DNA of 16,519 nt from Rhodobacteraceae bacterium UBA2776 (GCA_002352425.1 DEIK01000050.1:18920-35438), one strand, 5' to 3'. Counted from the first letter of the stretch, positions 1-8,484 are shown. Translations and numbers: made by a program. The notes: generated by a model not told the origin, from the letters alone.

Positions 1-1002
1 TTGGCGCAGCATTTTCAGGCGCGACACCATCGGGAAGGTTTCGACCAGTGCCCGCACGGTTTCCTCGATATGATGGAATGATCCGCGCTGGGTATAGTTG
101 TTATAAGCGTCGGTGCCGCCGCCGATCACCATTTCGCCTTTGTCAGATTGCGAGATGTAGCCATGTACCGTGTTGGCCATGATCACCACGTCCAAACAGG
201 GTTTGATGGGCTCGGACACCAAGGCTTGCAGCGCCACGGATTCCATTGGCAGACGGAACCCCGCCATGCCCGCCAGATCGCCAGAATTGCCCGCCACCAA
301 AAACGCCAGTTTCTTGCAGCCAATCGTACCGCGTGAGGTTTCTACGCCCGTGACTTGGCCATCCGTTTGATTGACCCCCGTGACTTCGCATTTTTGAATG
401 ATATCCATGCCCATGTCGGAACAGGCCCGCGCATAGGCCCACGCGACCGCATCGTGGCGGGCCGTGCCGGCGCGTTCCTGCCATAGCGCGCCCAAAATCG
501 GGTAGCGCGGGCCAGAGATGTTGATGATCGGCGCAAGTTCCTTGACCCGCTCGGGACCGATGAATTCAGTTTGCACGCCCTGAAACGCGTTGGCCTGTGC
601 GGTGCGCTGAAAACCGCGGATTTCGGATTGGGTTTGGGCCAGCATCATCACGCCGCGCGGGGAAAACATCACGTTCATGTTCAAATCTTGCGACATGGTC
701 TCATAAAGCCCGCGCGCTTTTTCATAAATCGCGGCGGAGGGATCTTGCAGATAGTTGGAGCGAATAATCGTGGTGTTGCGGCCCGTGTTGCCGCCGCCTA
801 GCCAGCCTTTTTCCAAGATCGCCACATTGGTGATGCCGAAATTTTTGCCCAGATAGTAGGCGGTGGCCAGACCATGCCCGCCTGCCCCGACAATCACCAC
901 GTCATAGGATTTTTTCGGCTCGGGCGCGCGCCATGCACGGCCCCAACCTTTGTGATAACGAAGCGCCTCGCGGGCGACGGCAAATGCAGAATAACGTCTC
1001 AT
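1..1002 (-). CDS. soxB: Sarcosine oxidase beta subunit, 3' end cut by window edge
   Basis: Flavin-dependent amine oxidase (DAO family), probably the catalytic beta subunit of heterotetrameric sarcosine oxidase, which demethylates sarcosine in the cytoplasm and passes the one-carbon unit to tetrahydrofolate. The 334 visible residues start MRRYSAFAVAREALRYHKGW. A Rossmann FAD-binding motif VVIVGAGGHGLATAYYLG lies at about residues 35-52, followed by GWLGGGNTGRNTTIIRSNY at about 66-84. His183 in ARHDAVAWAYA is the likely covalent-FMN histidine; the role is known from the family, the assignment is mine by position. The family is about 415 residues, so roughly 80 C-terminal residues lie outside the window. 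The start ATG at 1002 follows a purine-rich AGGGGGATTCGATTG. The sox genes for the delta, alpha and gamma subunits would be expected beyond position 1. The symbol means sarcosine oxidase, not sulfur-oxidation SoxB. A related dimethylglycine or glycine oxidase is less likely. Confidence 0.9.
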   Translation of the reverse strand, partial: MRRYSAFAVAREALRYHKGWGRAWRAPEPKKSYDVVIVGAGGHGLATAYYLGKNFGITNVAILEKGWLGGGNTGRNTTIIRSNYLQDPSAAIYEKARGLYETMSQDLNMNVMFSPRGVMMLAQTQSEIRGFQRTAQANAFQGVQTEFIGPERVKELAPIINISGPRYPILGALWQERAGTARHDAVAWAYARACSDMGMDIIQKCEVTGVNQTDGQVTGVETSRGTIGCKKLAFLVAGNSGDLAGMAGFRLPMESVALQALVSEPIKPCLDVVIMANTVHGYISQSDKGEMVIGGGTDAYNNYTQRGSFHHIEETVRALVETFPMVSRLKMLRQ

Positions 1003-1226
1003 CAATCGAATCCCCCTGTGAGGGCGCCCCCCCTTGCACAATTGTTGTGATACACATGCCAAGTTTAACCGCGCACGCCTGCGGCACAATGGGGAAAATA
1101 TGCGACATAACGGGCGTTAGGGCGGGGCAAACTGTGATGTGATCTGCCTGCGACTCATTCACCCTTTTGCAGGGGGCGGATTCAAGATAGATGGGGGGCA
1201 GATTTTGGGAAATGAGAAGAGACGCC
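1003..1226. promoter_or_regulatory. Divergent intergenic region between soxB and ccmI
   Basis: This 224-bp stretch separates two divergent genes, so it must hold promoters for both strands. It carries a small inverted repeat CACAA-TTG-TTGTG at 1037-1049 immediately beside a seven-C tract. I could not find a convincing -35/-10 pair on either strand. The inverted repeat is only a candidate operator, and five-base arms can occur by chance. Confidence 0.35.
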
Positions 1227-2468
1227 ATGTGGTTCTGGATAATAGTTGGCTTGCTGATCTTGGTGGTTGTTGCAGTGATGGCATTGGCAATGCTGCGCGG
1301 GCGTGACACGGGGGAAAGCGCAGCCGAGTTCGACCTGCAGGTTTACCGCGATCAGCTAAAGGGGGTTGAACGCGACCTGGAGCGCGGCGTCGTTACCAAA
1401 GAGGAAGCGGCCCGCATCAAGGTTGAAGTGTCGCGACGCCTGTTGGAGGCCGACAAAGCTGTTCAGGCAACAACCAGCGTGCAAAGGGCACCAAAAACAG
1501 CAACCTACGCGGCGATTGCCACGGTTGCGGTTGTTCTGGCAGGCGGTGTTGCGGTGTACCAACAGATCGGCGCACCGGGTTATCCGGATTTGCCGCTAAA
1601 AACCCGCATCGAAAATGCCGAAGCCTTTCGCATGGCGCGTCAAAGCCAGATTGAAGCCGAAGCCGCCGTGCCCCCCAGCACAATCATAGTCGAGCCACGT
1701 CACAAAGAGCTGGTTGATAAACTGCGCGTGGCTGTCGCTGACCGCCCTGATGACCTTAAGGGACATCAATTACTGGCCAGTAATGAGGCCGCGCTTGGCA
1801 ATTACATCGGCGCCTATAAAGCGCATATCAGGGTGATCGAGATAAAGGCGGAGGCTGCGACCGCACAGGATCTGTCCAATCTGGCCGACTTGATGATCAT
1901 GGCAGCGGGTGGCTATGTGTCGCCGCAAGCCGAAAGCGCACTGAAACGCGCAATCGAACGTGACCCCAATGACGGCAAGGCCCGGTATTATTCTGGCTTG
2001 ATGTTTGCCCAGAATGGCCGCCCTGACATGGCCTTCAAATTGTGGCGTGAGCTGTTGGAGCGCAGCGCGCCGAATGATCCGTGGGTTGGCCCGATCCGTG
2101 GCCAAATCGAAGATGCGGCGGCGTGGGCGGGGGTGAATTACACCCTGCCCGAACGCTCCACAGGCCCGGCCCTTACCGGCCCCGCCCTAGCTGGTCCTGA
2201 CGCGGATGCGGTGGCGGCGGCCTCGGACATGACGGCTGAAGAACGCCAAGATATGATCGGCAACATGGTCGCACAATTGTCCGAGCGACTGGCGACCGAG
2301 GGCGGCTCGGCACAAGAGTGGGCCCAATTGATCGGCGCACTTGGTGTTTTGGGCGACGTAGAGCGCGCCCGCGCCATCTGGGGCGAAGCGCAGAGCGTGT
2401 TTGCCGCGGATGCCGGCGGGTTGGCGATGATCCGCGCGGCGGCGCAAAAAGCGGGCGTCGCGCAATGA
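1227..2468 (+). CDS. ccmI: Cytochrome c biogenesis protein CcmI
   Basis: CcmI is the apocytochrome c chaperone of system I cytochrome c maturation. It holds the unfolded haem-binding C-terminus of apocytochrome c in the periplasm for delivery to the CcmF/CcmH ligation complex. From the ATG at 1227 the protein has 413 residues. A membrane segment sits at about 3-24 (WFWIIVGLLILVVVAVMALA). A cytoplasmic loop follows with the family-typical FDLQVYRDQLKGVERDLERG and VEVSRRLLEAD. A second membrane segment is at about 93-112 (TYAAIATVAVVLAGGVAVYQ). The rest is periplasmic and helical, with TPR-like repeats around the alanine-rich segment ALKRAIERDPNDGKARYYSG. In-frame ATGs at 1191 and 1212 are possible, but GAGAAGAG lies just ahead of 1227 and family members begin this way. 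No other ccm genes are nearby, so the gene stands apart from a ccm cluster. The stop overlaps the ruvX start as ATGA. Confidence 0.9.
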   Translation: MWFWIIVGLLILVVVAVMALAMLRGRDTGESAAEFDLQVYRDQLKGVERDLERGVVTKEEAARIKVEVSRRLLEADKAVQATTSVQRAPKTATYAAIATVAVVLAGGVAVYQQIGAPGYPDLPLKTRIENAEAFRMARQSQIEAEAAVPPSTIIVEPRHKELVDKLRVAVADRPDDLKGHQLLASNEAALGNYIGAYKAHIRVIEIKAEAATAQDLSNLADLMIMAAGGYVSPQAESALKRAIERDPNDGKARYYSGLMFAQNGRPDMAFKLWRELLERSAPNDPWVGPIRGQIEDAAAWAGVNYTLPERSTGPALTGPALAGPDADAVAAASDMTAEERQDMIGNMVAQLSERLATEGGSAQEWAQLIGALGVLGDVERARAIWGEAQSVFAADAGGLAMIRAAAQKAGVAQ

Positions 2469-2938
2469 TCTATGAGGACATGAAAGGCTTTGCCGCAGCA
2501 CTTGCACCGATGCAGGCTGTGGCGGGGCTGGATCTGGGTGACAAAACCATCGGCGTCGCCGTTTCGGACAGTTTTTTGACTGTGGCAACGCCACTGGAAA
2601 CCGTCCGACGCAAGAAATTTGGCGTGGATGCAGCGCGGTTGCTCGAGATCGCGTCTGAACGCGGGCTTGGCGGCTTTGTCTTGGGCTTGCCGTTGAATAT
2701 GGACGGCAGCGAGGGGCCGCGCTGCCAATCCACACGGGCTTTTGCGCGCAATTTCTCGCGGTTGACGGAATTGCCCATCGGCTACTGGGACGAACGCCTG
2801 TCAACGGTGGCGGCGGAACGCGCCCTGCTTGAGGCGGATACGTCCCGAAAACGTCGTTCCGAAGTGATCGACCATGTGGCGGCGGGGTATATCCTGCAAG
2901 GTGTATTGGACCGTTTGGGGTATTTGAAAAATGGATGA
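2465..2938 (+). CDS. ruvX: RuvX/YqgF-family Holliday junction resolvase-like nuclease
   Basis: RNase H-fold protein of the RuvX/YqgF family (157 residues, normal length), annotated as a putative Holliday junction resolvase and linked in E. coli to 16S rRNA 5' end processing. Visible family motifs are GLDLGDKTIGVAVSD at 21-35 (acidic residue Asp23), GLPLNMDGSEGPR at 74-86, YWDERLSTVAAER at 107-119 (Glu110) and IDHVAAGYILQ at 135-145 (Asp136). These supply the expected acidic metal-binding residues. The open frame extends upstream to 2318, but that part lies inside ccmI. The ATG at 2465 gives the classic ATGA overlap with the ccmI stop, implying translational coupling. The gene also overlaps the following DUF1289 gene by 8 bases, so the three form one transcription unit. 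Confidence 0.9.
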   Translation: MIYEDMKGFAAALAPMQAVAGLDLGDKTIGVAVSDSFLTVATPLETVRRKKFGVDAARLLEIASERGLGGFVLGLPLNMDGSEGPRCQSTRAFARNFSRLTELPIGYWDERLSTVAAERALLEADTSRKRRSEVIDHVAAGYILQGVLDRLGYLKNG

Positions 2939-3158
2939 GGTTTGGAAACGCGACGAGGTGGAATCACCCTGTGTGAACATCTGTGTGATCCACCCAGAGG
3001 CGCGCTTGTGCACGGGCTGCTATCGCAGCATCGACGAGATCAGCCTGTGGTCACGGATGAGCTCTGAGGAGCGCCGTGAGGTTATCGGTGATTTGCCAGA
3101 ACGTGCGTCACAAGTGGTGAAACGCCGTGGCGGACGGGCGGCGCGGTTAAAGCGCTAG
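2931..3158 (+). CDS. DUF1289 small cysteine-motif protein
   Basis: A 75-residue protein of the DUF1289 family. The function is not established, and I do not assign one. It has CVNIC near the N-terminus (Cys14, Cys18) followed by CTGC (Cys27, Cys30). This four-cysteine arrangement, CxxxC-x8-CxxC, could bind a metal or an Fe-S cluster (inference). The second half is acidic then strongly basic, ending VVKRRGGRAARLKR, which could contact nucleic acid. The start overlaps the ruvX stop region by 8 bases, so it is translated with that gene. Its last 36 codons (3048-3158) have a diverged second copy at 8622-8735 on the same strand, on the other side of the RND efflux operon. No clear intrinsic terminator follows; 3159-3243 separates it from the convergent RND gene. 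Confidence 0.85.
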   Translation: MDEVWKRDEVESPCVNICVIHPEARLCTGCYRSIDEISLWSRMSSEERREVIGDLPERASQVVKRRGGRAARLKR

Positions 3159-3243
3159 AGATCAATATGAGATTTAGCAACCTAAGCAGTATGTAAGCAA
3201 TGCGGACAAAACGGACTTTGATATCCGCGAGACCAATGACCGC

Positions 3244-6200
3244 TTACGTATTGCTTTTCCCTCGAAAACCGAGTTTGAAATCGTGCAGAACGGCTATCAC
3301 TGCAGGTGTCACAAACAAAGCCAGTAATGTTGCTGCGGTAAGCCCAAAAGCAAGGCTGGCCACGATGGGGCGCAAAAACTGTGCTTGAGTGCTCTGCTCG
3401 AGTAACAAAGGCCCAAGGCCAACTACAGTGGTGAGTGATGTTAAGAAAATAGCGCGAAACCTGTCGCGCACCGCTTCGCGCCCAGCCACAAGCACGTCAA
3501 TGCCTTGCGCGACCTTTTCGTCGATGAAGTTTACCAACAAAATGGCATCATTCACGACCACACCGGCGAGTGTTGCAAGACCAACCAGACTGGGCAGAGA
3601 AATTTGCAGCCCGAGGGCCATATGGCCCCACATCACACCGACCAAGCTCAGAGGGATAGCGGCCAATACGGCCACGGGGCGTATGAAGCTTTTCAGGTAG
3701 AACGCTAGAAGCAGGAAAACTCCAGCCATGCCAACACCGATATTGCGCGTTAGAGAGCTGCCAGTGGTGGCGGTGTCTTCAGCCTCTCCCAAGATGCGCA
3801 CCGAAACGCCAGGGCGTTTCTTAGCCAGTTCTGGCAAGTAGTCAGACTTCAATGCCCCCATCAGCTCGCGCGCGTTGGCGATGGATGGGTTGATCGAGCC
3901 TTGCACCCGCACACTGCGCTGACCATCAACCCGATTAACGGCTGCGAAGCCGCGTGACTGCGACACCGTCGCAATCGCCGAAAGCGGGACAAGCGCACCC
4001 TGACTGCCAGAAATTTTTAGGTTCAAAATATCCGCCTGTGTCATCCGGTTCGATGCGGCAAGCCGGGCGACTACATTTACCTGGCCCAGGTCGTCAACAA
4101 ACCGTAACGCGCTGTCACCACGAAACCCGGCGCGCAGCCCTGCGGCAACAGCTTGCGGTGTGACGCCCAGCGTATTGGCGGTTCCAGGGATCAGTTCAAT
4201 AATAAACTCTGGTTTGCCCAACTGTAAGTCATAGGTCACATCCCGGACACCGGCAAAGTCCCGGAAAAAGCGGCGAAGCTCTTTGGCCGTTGAGGACAGT
4301 GCGACGAGATCATCTCCTTGCACCAAGAGGTCAATTGGCTTGCCGCCTGCGCCGCGTTCTTTGTCTGTGATGCGAAAGGCGATCATGTCGGGCAAGCGGC
4401 CAGAGAGCTTCTTCCAAAGATCCAGAATGTCGGTCACATTCGTGGTCCGGATGCCTGCAGGCAGCAATTTGACGCTGATCGTGGCCATATGTGCGCCGGT
4501 GCCTGGAGCATCGATGTTTGTGCCATAGGTGATGGTGTAACTCTGAACCAGCGCTTGGGAGTTGGGCTGTACCGCACTTAGTTCTTCGTTCATCTTCTCT
4601 AGCGCTTTGACGACCTTAGCAACGCGCTGTTCTGTCAGAGTTAAAGGCGACCCCTCTGCCAGCAGTAGGCGCGCCTCAACGGTGTCGCTCTCAAGTTGCG
4701 GGAAGCTCTGATACTTGATGAAGCCGCCGGTGAAGGGGGCAATCGAAAACAAAACCAGAAAGACAGCAAGGCCTAGCGTTACATAGCGAAACCGCAGCGC
4801 CAATTCTGCAACCGGAACGACAATGCCATCACGAAACCGGGCAAAGCCCGTATTTACCGCGCGGCTAACCCGGTTGAGTTTTGGAGCCTGCTTTAGCGAA
4901 TGGTGCATATGTGCAGGCAGGATCAGAAACGCCTCGATCAGGCTGATCGCCAACGTCAAAAGCAGTACCAGAGGGATATATTTCAACACCGCGCCGATAC
5001 TGCCGGACATAAAGCCAAGAGGCCCGACGATCATGGCTGTGGTCAAAAATGATGCAAAGACACCCGGCCCAACTTGCAGCACGCCGTTTACCGCTGCGTC
5101 CTGCGGGCTTTCGCCCGCTTCACGGCGCCGCACGATGTTCTCTGAAATCACGATGGCGTCGTCCATCAGCAGCCCCACGGCGACCAGCAGAGCGACCATC
5201 GTCATCATATTGATGGTGAATCCCAAAAGCTGCATCATAAACACCGCACCAAGGAAAGACACTGGCAGCCCCATTGCCACCCAGAAAGACAGCCGGAATC
5301 CAAAGAACAGCCACATCACGATCAGTACGAGCACAAGGCCCTGTAAGCCGTTCTCAGCAACGATGCGCAAACGGTCGCGGATGTTGCCAGTCGAATCTTG
5401 CGAGATCGCCAATTCGATATTACCCGGCGCTTCCGCGCGCGCTTGCTCGATCTGTTGATCAAGCGCAGCTTTTACCCTCAACGCATCCTGTGTTTCAGTT
5501 TTGCTTACCGCAATGATAGCTGCGCGTTTGTTGTTGTAAAAAGCGGCTTGCGAGGGATCATCAAAGCCAAGCCGAATGCTGGCCACATCTCTCAGTAACA
5601 CCTCGCCTCCTGTATCGGTGCCTGCCAATGGGATACGGCCAAGCTTGGCGGGGCTGCGTTTCTCACCCAGAAACCGGATCGCGATATCCCCATCGCGTCC
5701 TTCTAGCGTGCCGGCCGGCAGATCGAGACTGTGGCGCGCCAGCACGGCGCTGATCTGGGCAATATCAAGCCCGACACGATCAAGCGCTAGCGCATCTATC
5801 TCGACCGCAATTTCCCGCTCGGAGAACCCCATCACCTCAACATTCGATATCCCTGGATCGGCACGCAACCTTTCTGCCAACGCCTCGCTATAAGCATGCA
5901 AAACTTGAGGGTCATTTGGTCCGGTAACGGCGATTGAAGCGACCGAAGCGACGCGCTCGACCACGCGTATTACTGGGTCGTCGGCCTTGTCTGGAAGGCT
6001 TGTAAGACCCTCGACCGCTGCTTTGATGTCGTTTTGAAACCGGGTCATGTCCGCGCCTTCAACGATCTCGGCGGTGATAACGGCCGCGTTCTCCCGCGAC
6101 AGGCAAGTCAACTCACTAAGGTTGTCTATAGCGCGCAAATTTTGCTCAGCAGCGGCGCAAATACCCCGTTCTACTTCAGCAGGTGTGGCGCCATAATAGG

Positions 6201-6342
6201 CAATACGCACTTCGACGTTTGAAGCGGCCACGAGCGGAAAGGTGTCTCGTTGAAGGCTCGGAAGTGCGAGCAGGCCCAACGCGAGAAAAGCGATCATCAG
6301 AATGTTAGCAGCCGTTGGATGAACGGCGAACAGGCGGATCAT
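3244..6342 (-). CDS. RND-family efflux pump, inner-membrane permease
   Basis: Proton-driven RND transporter of the AcrB/HAE1 type, 1032 residues, a normal full length. It has an N-terminal membrane helix (about 8-28), a large periplasmic loop, a block of membrane helices from about 333, a second periplasmic loop, and a final helix block ending near 1022. The TM4 proton-relay motif is present as GLLMDDAIVISENI with Asp394-Asp395. In TM10 the motif is GVVVNDAILLVNF, so the position of the AcrB relay lysine (Lys940) holds Asn931 with Asp932 beside it. That is seen in some divergent RND subfamilies. The substrate cannot be predicted; multidrug or toxic-compound export is the default. The start ATG at 6342 overlaps the adaptor stop as ATGA, so the two are co-translated. 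No outer-membrane TolC-type gene is in the window, so a channel encoded elsewhere is implied. Confidence 0.93.
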   Translation of the reverse strand: MIRLFAVHPTAANILMIAFLALGLLALPSLQRDTFPLVAASNVEVRIAYYGATPAEVERGICAAAEQNLRAIDNLSELTCLSRENAAVITAEIVEGADMTRFQNDIKAAVEGLTSLPDKADDPVIRVVERVASVASIAVTGPNDPQVLHAYSEALAERLRADPGISNVEVMGFSEREIAVEIDALALDRVGLDIAQISAVLARHSLDLPAGTLEGRDGDIAIRFLGEKRSPAKLGRIPLAGTDTGGEVLLRDVASIRLGFDDPSQAAFYNNKRAAIIAVSKTETQDALRVKAALDQQIEQARAEAPGNIELAISQDSTGNIRDRLRIVAENGLQGLVLVLIVMWLFFGFRLSFWVAMGLPVSFLGAVFMMQLLGFTINMMTMVALLVAVGLLMDDAIVISENIVRRREAGESPQDAAVNGVLQVGPGVFASFLTTAMIVGPLGFMSGSIGAVLKYIPLVLLLTLAISLIEAFLILPAHMHHSLKQAPKLNRVSRAVNTGFARFRDGIVVPVAELALRFRYVTLGLAVFLVLFSIAPFTGGFIKYQSFPQLESDTVEARLLLAEGSPLTLTEQRVAKVVKALEKMNEELSAVQPNSQALVQSYTITYGTNIDAPGTGAHMATISVKLLPAGIRTTNVTDILDLWKKLSGRLPDMIAFRITDKERGAGGKPIDLLVQGDDLVALSSTAKELRRFFRDFAGVRDVTYDLQLGKPEFIIELIPGTANTLGVTPQAVAAGLRAGFRGDSALRFVDDLGQVNVVARLAASNRMTQADILNLKISGSQGALVPLSAIATVSQSRGFAAVNRVDGQRSVRVQGSINPSIANARELMGALKSDYLPELAKKRPGVSVRILGEAEDTATTGSSLTRNIGVGMAGVFLLLAFYLKSFIRPVAVLAAIPLSLVGVMWGHMALGLQISLPSLVGLATLAGVVVNDAILLVNFIDEKVAQGIDVLVAGREAVRDRFRAIFLTSLTTVVGLGPLLLEQSTQAQFLRPIVASLAFGLTAATLLALFVTPAVIAVLHDFKLGFRGKSNT

Positions 6343-7688
6343 TCTTCCGCCTCCTTGGATTTCCCATTGCCTTGCCCTTGCTCCGATCCGCTGGATACAG
6401 GAGCCGCCTTGCCCATGGCCTCGGCCCAGAGAGCAGCCTTGCGTGCGTCGTCCTCAACTGGCGCAACCATCATCCCGGGGACAGCCACCGTTGGCGAGGT
6501 GATGACAAGCTGGTCGTCGGCGGCAAGACCCTTGTTTACAACCGCTAGGTTGCCCGATGTGAACCCAACAGAAACTTTTCGTTTTTCCAATTTGCCCTCG
6601 GAGTTCACCACAAGTGCTGTGCCGTCGCGCACCGCTTCGACGGGCACAATTAGGGCTTCTGTTTGTGGTGCTAATAGCAGAGCTTCAACAAGCATATTGC
6701 GGCGCAGCGGCGGACGCTCCCCAGCTGCGGCCTGCGCCAGAGGATCATCGACACGCACAACAACCGTTGTCCCTTGAGTGCGCGCATCAATGGCGTCTCC
6801 GACACGCACCACTTTGCTCTTCCAGGTGATGTTGTGACCTGGCGCAACAAGGCGCACCCGCGCCTTAAGATCCATAACGGTGCTGCCATCTCCGGCCAAA
6901 CGCAACAACGGGCCAACCCGACCTAAGGGAAACTGCGCTGCGATTTCAACAGCGGCAACTCCTTCGCCAGAAAGCATCGTCTGACCACGACTGACATACT
7001 GCCCCTCGGTTACCGAAATTTCGGTTATTCTTAAGTCGTAAGGTGCGCGCACCTCGGTAAACTCAAGCGCCCGTTCCTGTGTCGCCCTCTGTGTTATAAG
7101 AATTTCACGCTCAGCCTTGGCCAAGTGCCGTTGGTTTTCAATCTCGGTGACCTTAGCACGGGCTAAAAGCTCTTGACGGCGAACGGCATCTAGGCTGGCG
7201 CGTGTGGTCACACCTTGCTTGGCTAACTGCTCCTGCCGGGTCAGATCGGCTTGCATCAGGGCCAGATCAGCACTGGCAATTTCAAGGCTGGCGACAAGTG
7301 TTTGATCCTTGATGTCAGACGCCGCCAGCTGTGCTGTGATCTGAGCAAGGTTCAACAGAAGGTCTGTATCGTCAATCCGAACGAGCAGATCGCCTTCTGA
7401 CACAATTGTCCCCGGGGCAAGATTTGGCGCGGTTTGCAACACATCGCCCTCAACCCGCGCGACGCCGCGCCACTCTCGGGCGGGGCCAACAGCGCCATGC
7501 CCGACAACACGGGGGATCATCGATGCCTGAGCCAACGTAATAACGCGCACCGGAACCACAGAACGCGTGGTTTCGTTCACCCCAGGAGGCTGCTTTAATG
7601 TGTCCGAGTAAACAATTGTGATCAGACCCAAGGCCGCAGGAATGGCGAAGCCCAATAGCCTGACAAAGATCACTGTAAGTCGTGCCAT
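6339..7688 (-). CDS. RND efflux periplasmic adaptor (membrane fusion protein)
   Basis: Membrane fusion protein of the HlyD/AcrA type (449 residues from the ATG at 7688) that links the RND pump to an outer-membrane channel. An N-terminal membrane anchor LLGFAIPAALGLITIVY is at about 11-27. The first half of a lipoyl/barrel-sandwich domain follows (APGTIVSEGDLLVRIDDTDL at about 91-110). Next comes a long alpha-helical hairpin rich in Ala, Glu and Gln, then the second lipoyl half (VRAPYDLRITEISVTEGQYV) and beta-barrel and membrane-proximal domains. The C-terminus is hydrophilic, ending GSEQGQGNGKSKEAEE. The open frame reaches 7721 through a TTG codon, but TTGAGAGAC ahead of 7688 provides a Shine-Dalgarno-like site, so I prefer 7688. 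It is first in a two-gene operon and overlaps the pump by four bases. No repressor gene lies beside it. Confidence 0.9.
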   Translation of the reverse strand: MARLTVIFVRLLGFAIPAALGLITIVYSDTLKQPPGVNETTRSVVPVRVITLAQASMIPRVVGHGAVGPAREWRGVARVEGDVLQTAPNLAPGTIVSEGDLLVRIDDTDLLLNLAQITAQLAASDIKDQTLVASLEIASADLALMQADLTRQEQLAKQGVTTRASLDAVRRQELLARAKVTEIENQRHLAKAEREILITQRATQERALEFTEVRAPYDLRITEISVTEGQYVSRGQTMLSGEGVAAVEIAAQFPLGRVGPLLRLAGDGSTVMDLKARVRLVAPGHNITWKSKVVRVGDAIDARTQGTTVVVRVDDPLAQAAAGERPPLRRNMLVEALLLAPQTEALIVPVEAVRDGTALVVNSEGKLEKRKVSVGFTSGNLAVVNKGLAADDQLVITSPTVAVPGMMVAPVEDDARKAALWAEAMGKAAPVSSGSEQGQGNGKSKEAEE

Positions 7689-8119
7689 GATGAAGTCTCT
7701 CAACACATTCCAATTATTCAATGCATGACACGATTCACTGTAGTAAGCAATGCAATGGCCGGGTGTGTAAGTGCATTCTGGTATGGCTACTCAAGTGCAA
7801 GACATTTAGCCCAACCGAAACAAGCATTCACTTAAGACTTGTAATTGGGTTGCAGATAAGCTTGCGAGCATATTCAGTTAACATCCTGACTGTAGGTGCG
7901 GGCACCTAACTCTCTAATAGTAGAGTTTCTCATGGCGGTCTTTCATAGCAAGCCAACAGAATATCAGTTTTGGCCAATCATCATTGGTTGTTTGTGGCTT
8001 CCCGCAACCAGACACTCGCTGCGAGACAGAAAATCTGCAAAGTGGGCTCCAAGCAGCCTTTTGCTTTCGCAGAACCACTTGATGACGCGCCAGCGGCGAA
8101 GCCGTCATTAGCTTTTAGG
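7689..8119. other. Intergenic region upstream of the RND operon, no convincing gene
   Basis: About 430 bp without a recognisable protein. Frames of 60-70 codons exist on both strands (for example 7914-8108, minus), but none resembles a family I know, and their composition does not look coding. The stretch should contain the promoter of the RND operon, reading left. I found no strong -35/-10 pair. It holds the two inverted repeats at 7893-7927 and a small CCAAT-CATC-ATTGG dyad at 7974-7987. Together with the broken genes to its right, it may be decayed sequence. Confidence 0.5.
7893..7927. repeat. Two adjoining inverted repeats, candidate operator or hairpins
   Basis: The first is TAGGTGCGGGCACCTA at 7893-7908, with seven-base arms around a two-base centre. 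The second is AACTCTCTAATAGTAGAGTT at 7908-7927, with six-base arms around an eight-base centre. They share base 7908. They lie about 205-240 bp upstream of the adaptor start. Two dyads back to back are more than expected by chance in so short a stretch. They could bind a dimeric regulator of the efflux operon or form hairpins in a transcript. No T-run follows that would make either an intrinsic terminator. Confidence 0.45.
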
Positions 8120-8413
8120 CTATAATACGTCGTCAGCGCTATGTTGATGTTTGGGCTGGAGGGGTGGTGGAGGGCAAATCATGCCGAGAGTCCAACTTCC
8201 GCCGTCACAGCCAGGTGGAGGAGCTTCTTCGCTGCCTCCAATTGCCTTCGGCATGTCAACAGAAAGACGTTGCCCGTCCTGCTCGTAAATACAGCCCAGC
8301 CCCTCGAGAACCTCAGCTGTGCCACGATTGACGACCTGCGCGCGCTCGGGGCGCTTTTCATAAATGGAAATGGCACGAAGCTGTGCCTCTCTTGCATGAG
8401 TGTTCTTGTCCAT
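8120..8413 (-). pseudogene. OsmC-family gene, 3' part lost
   Basis: The first 68 residues (8210-8413) match the start of OsmC-family peroxide/organic hydroperoxide reductase-like proteins as I know them: AISIYEKRPERAQVVNRGT, then LGCIYEQDGQRLSVDMP and GGSEEAPPPG. In relatives this last segment is followed by a Phe-Phe-Gly-Arg-like motif and a helix bearing a cysteine. Here the similarity ends at 8210, and the frame continues as 29 unrelated residues (proline-rich, then HQHSADDVL) to a stop at 8120. The protein would be 97 residues instead of about 180, without most of the fold. The start ATG at 8413 keeps a good GAGGAA ribosome site. The gene probably followed the tautomerase gene in one operon. 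Family identification is moderately confident; loss of function is inferred from the truncation. Confidence 0.6.
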
Positions 8414-8443
8414 TGTGGTTCCTCAACGTTACGTTTCAGGCAC

Positions 8444-8473
8444 GGCAGGGACGCCACGTCGGGTGCCCCTGCC
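8444..8473. repeat. Inverted repeat between tautomerase and OsmC remnants
   Basis: GGCAGGG at 8444-8450 pairs with CCCTGCC at 8467-8473 around a 16-base loop. It sits in the short gap between the tautomerase stop and the OsmC start. It may be an intercistronic hairpin of the old operon. The arms are short, so chance is possible. Confidence 0.3.
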
Positions 8474-8484
8474 AAAACCAAGGT

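Noticed and set aside
2138..2804. Long minus-strand frames of about 200 codons over ccmI and ruvX
   Set aside because: Both are antisense to two well-identified overlapping genes and show no protein-family pattern.
3159..3243. Possible terminator between the convergent DUF1289 and RND genes (GCGGA at 3202 pairing with TCCGC at 3224)
   Set aside because: The arms are only five bases, the loop is long, and no T-run follows on either strand.
4823..5458. 211-codon plus-strand frame inside the RND pump gene
   Set aside because: It lies antisense to clearly conserved RND sequence, including the TM4 motif, and its translation is Ser/Thr/Arg-rich with no family features. It is a shadow frame.
3193..7753. 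11-base direct repeat GTAAGCAATGC at 3193-3203 and 7743-7753, flanking the RND operon
   Set aside because: The position is tempting as a target-site duplication, but tens of 11-base repeats are expected by chance in a window this size, and no mobile-element ends adjoin it.
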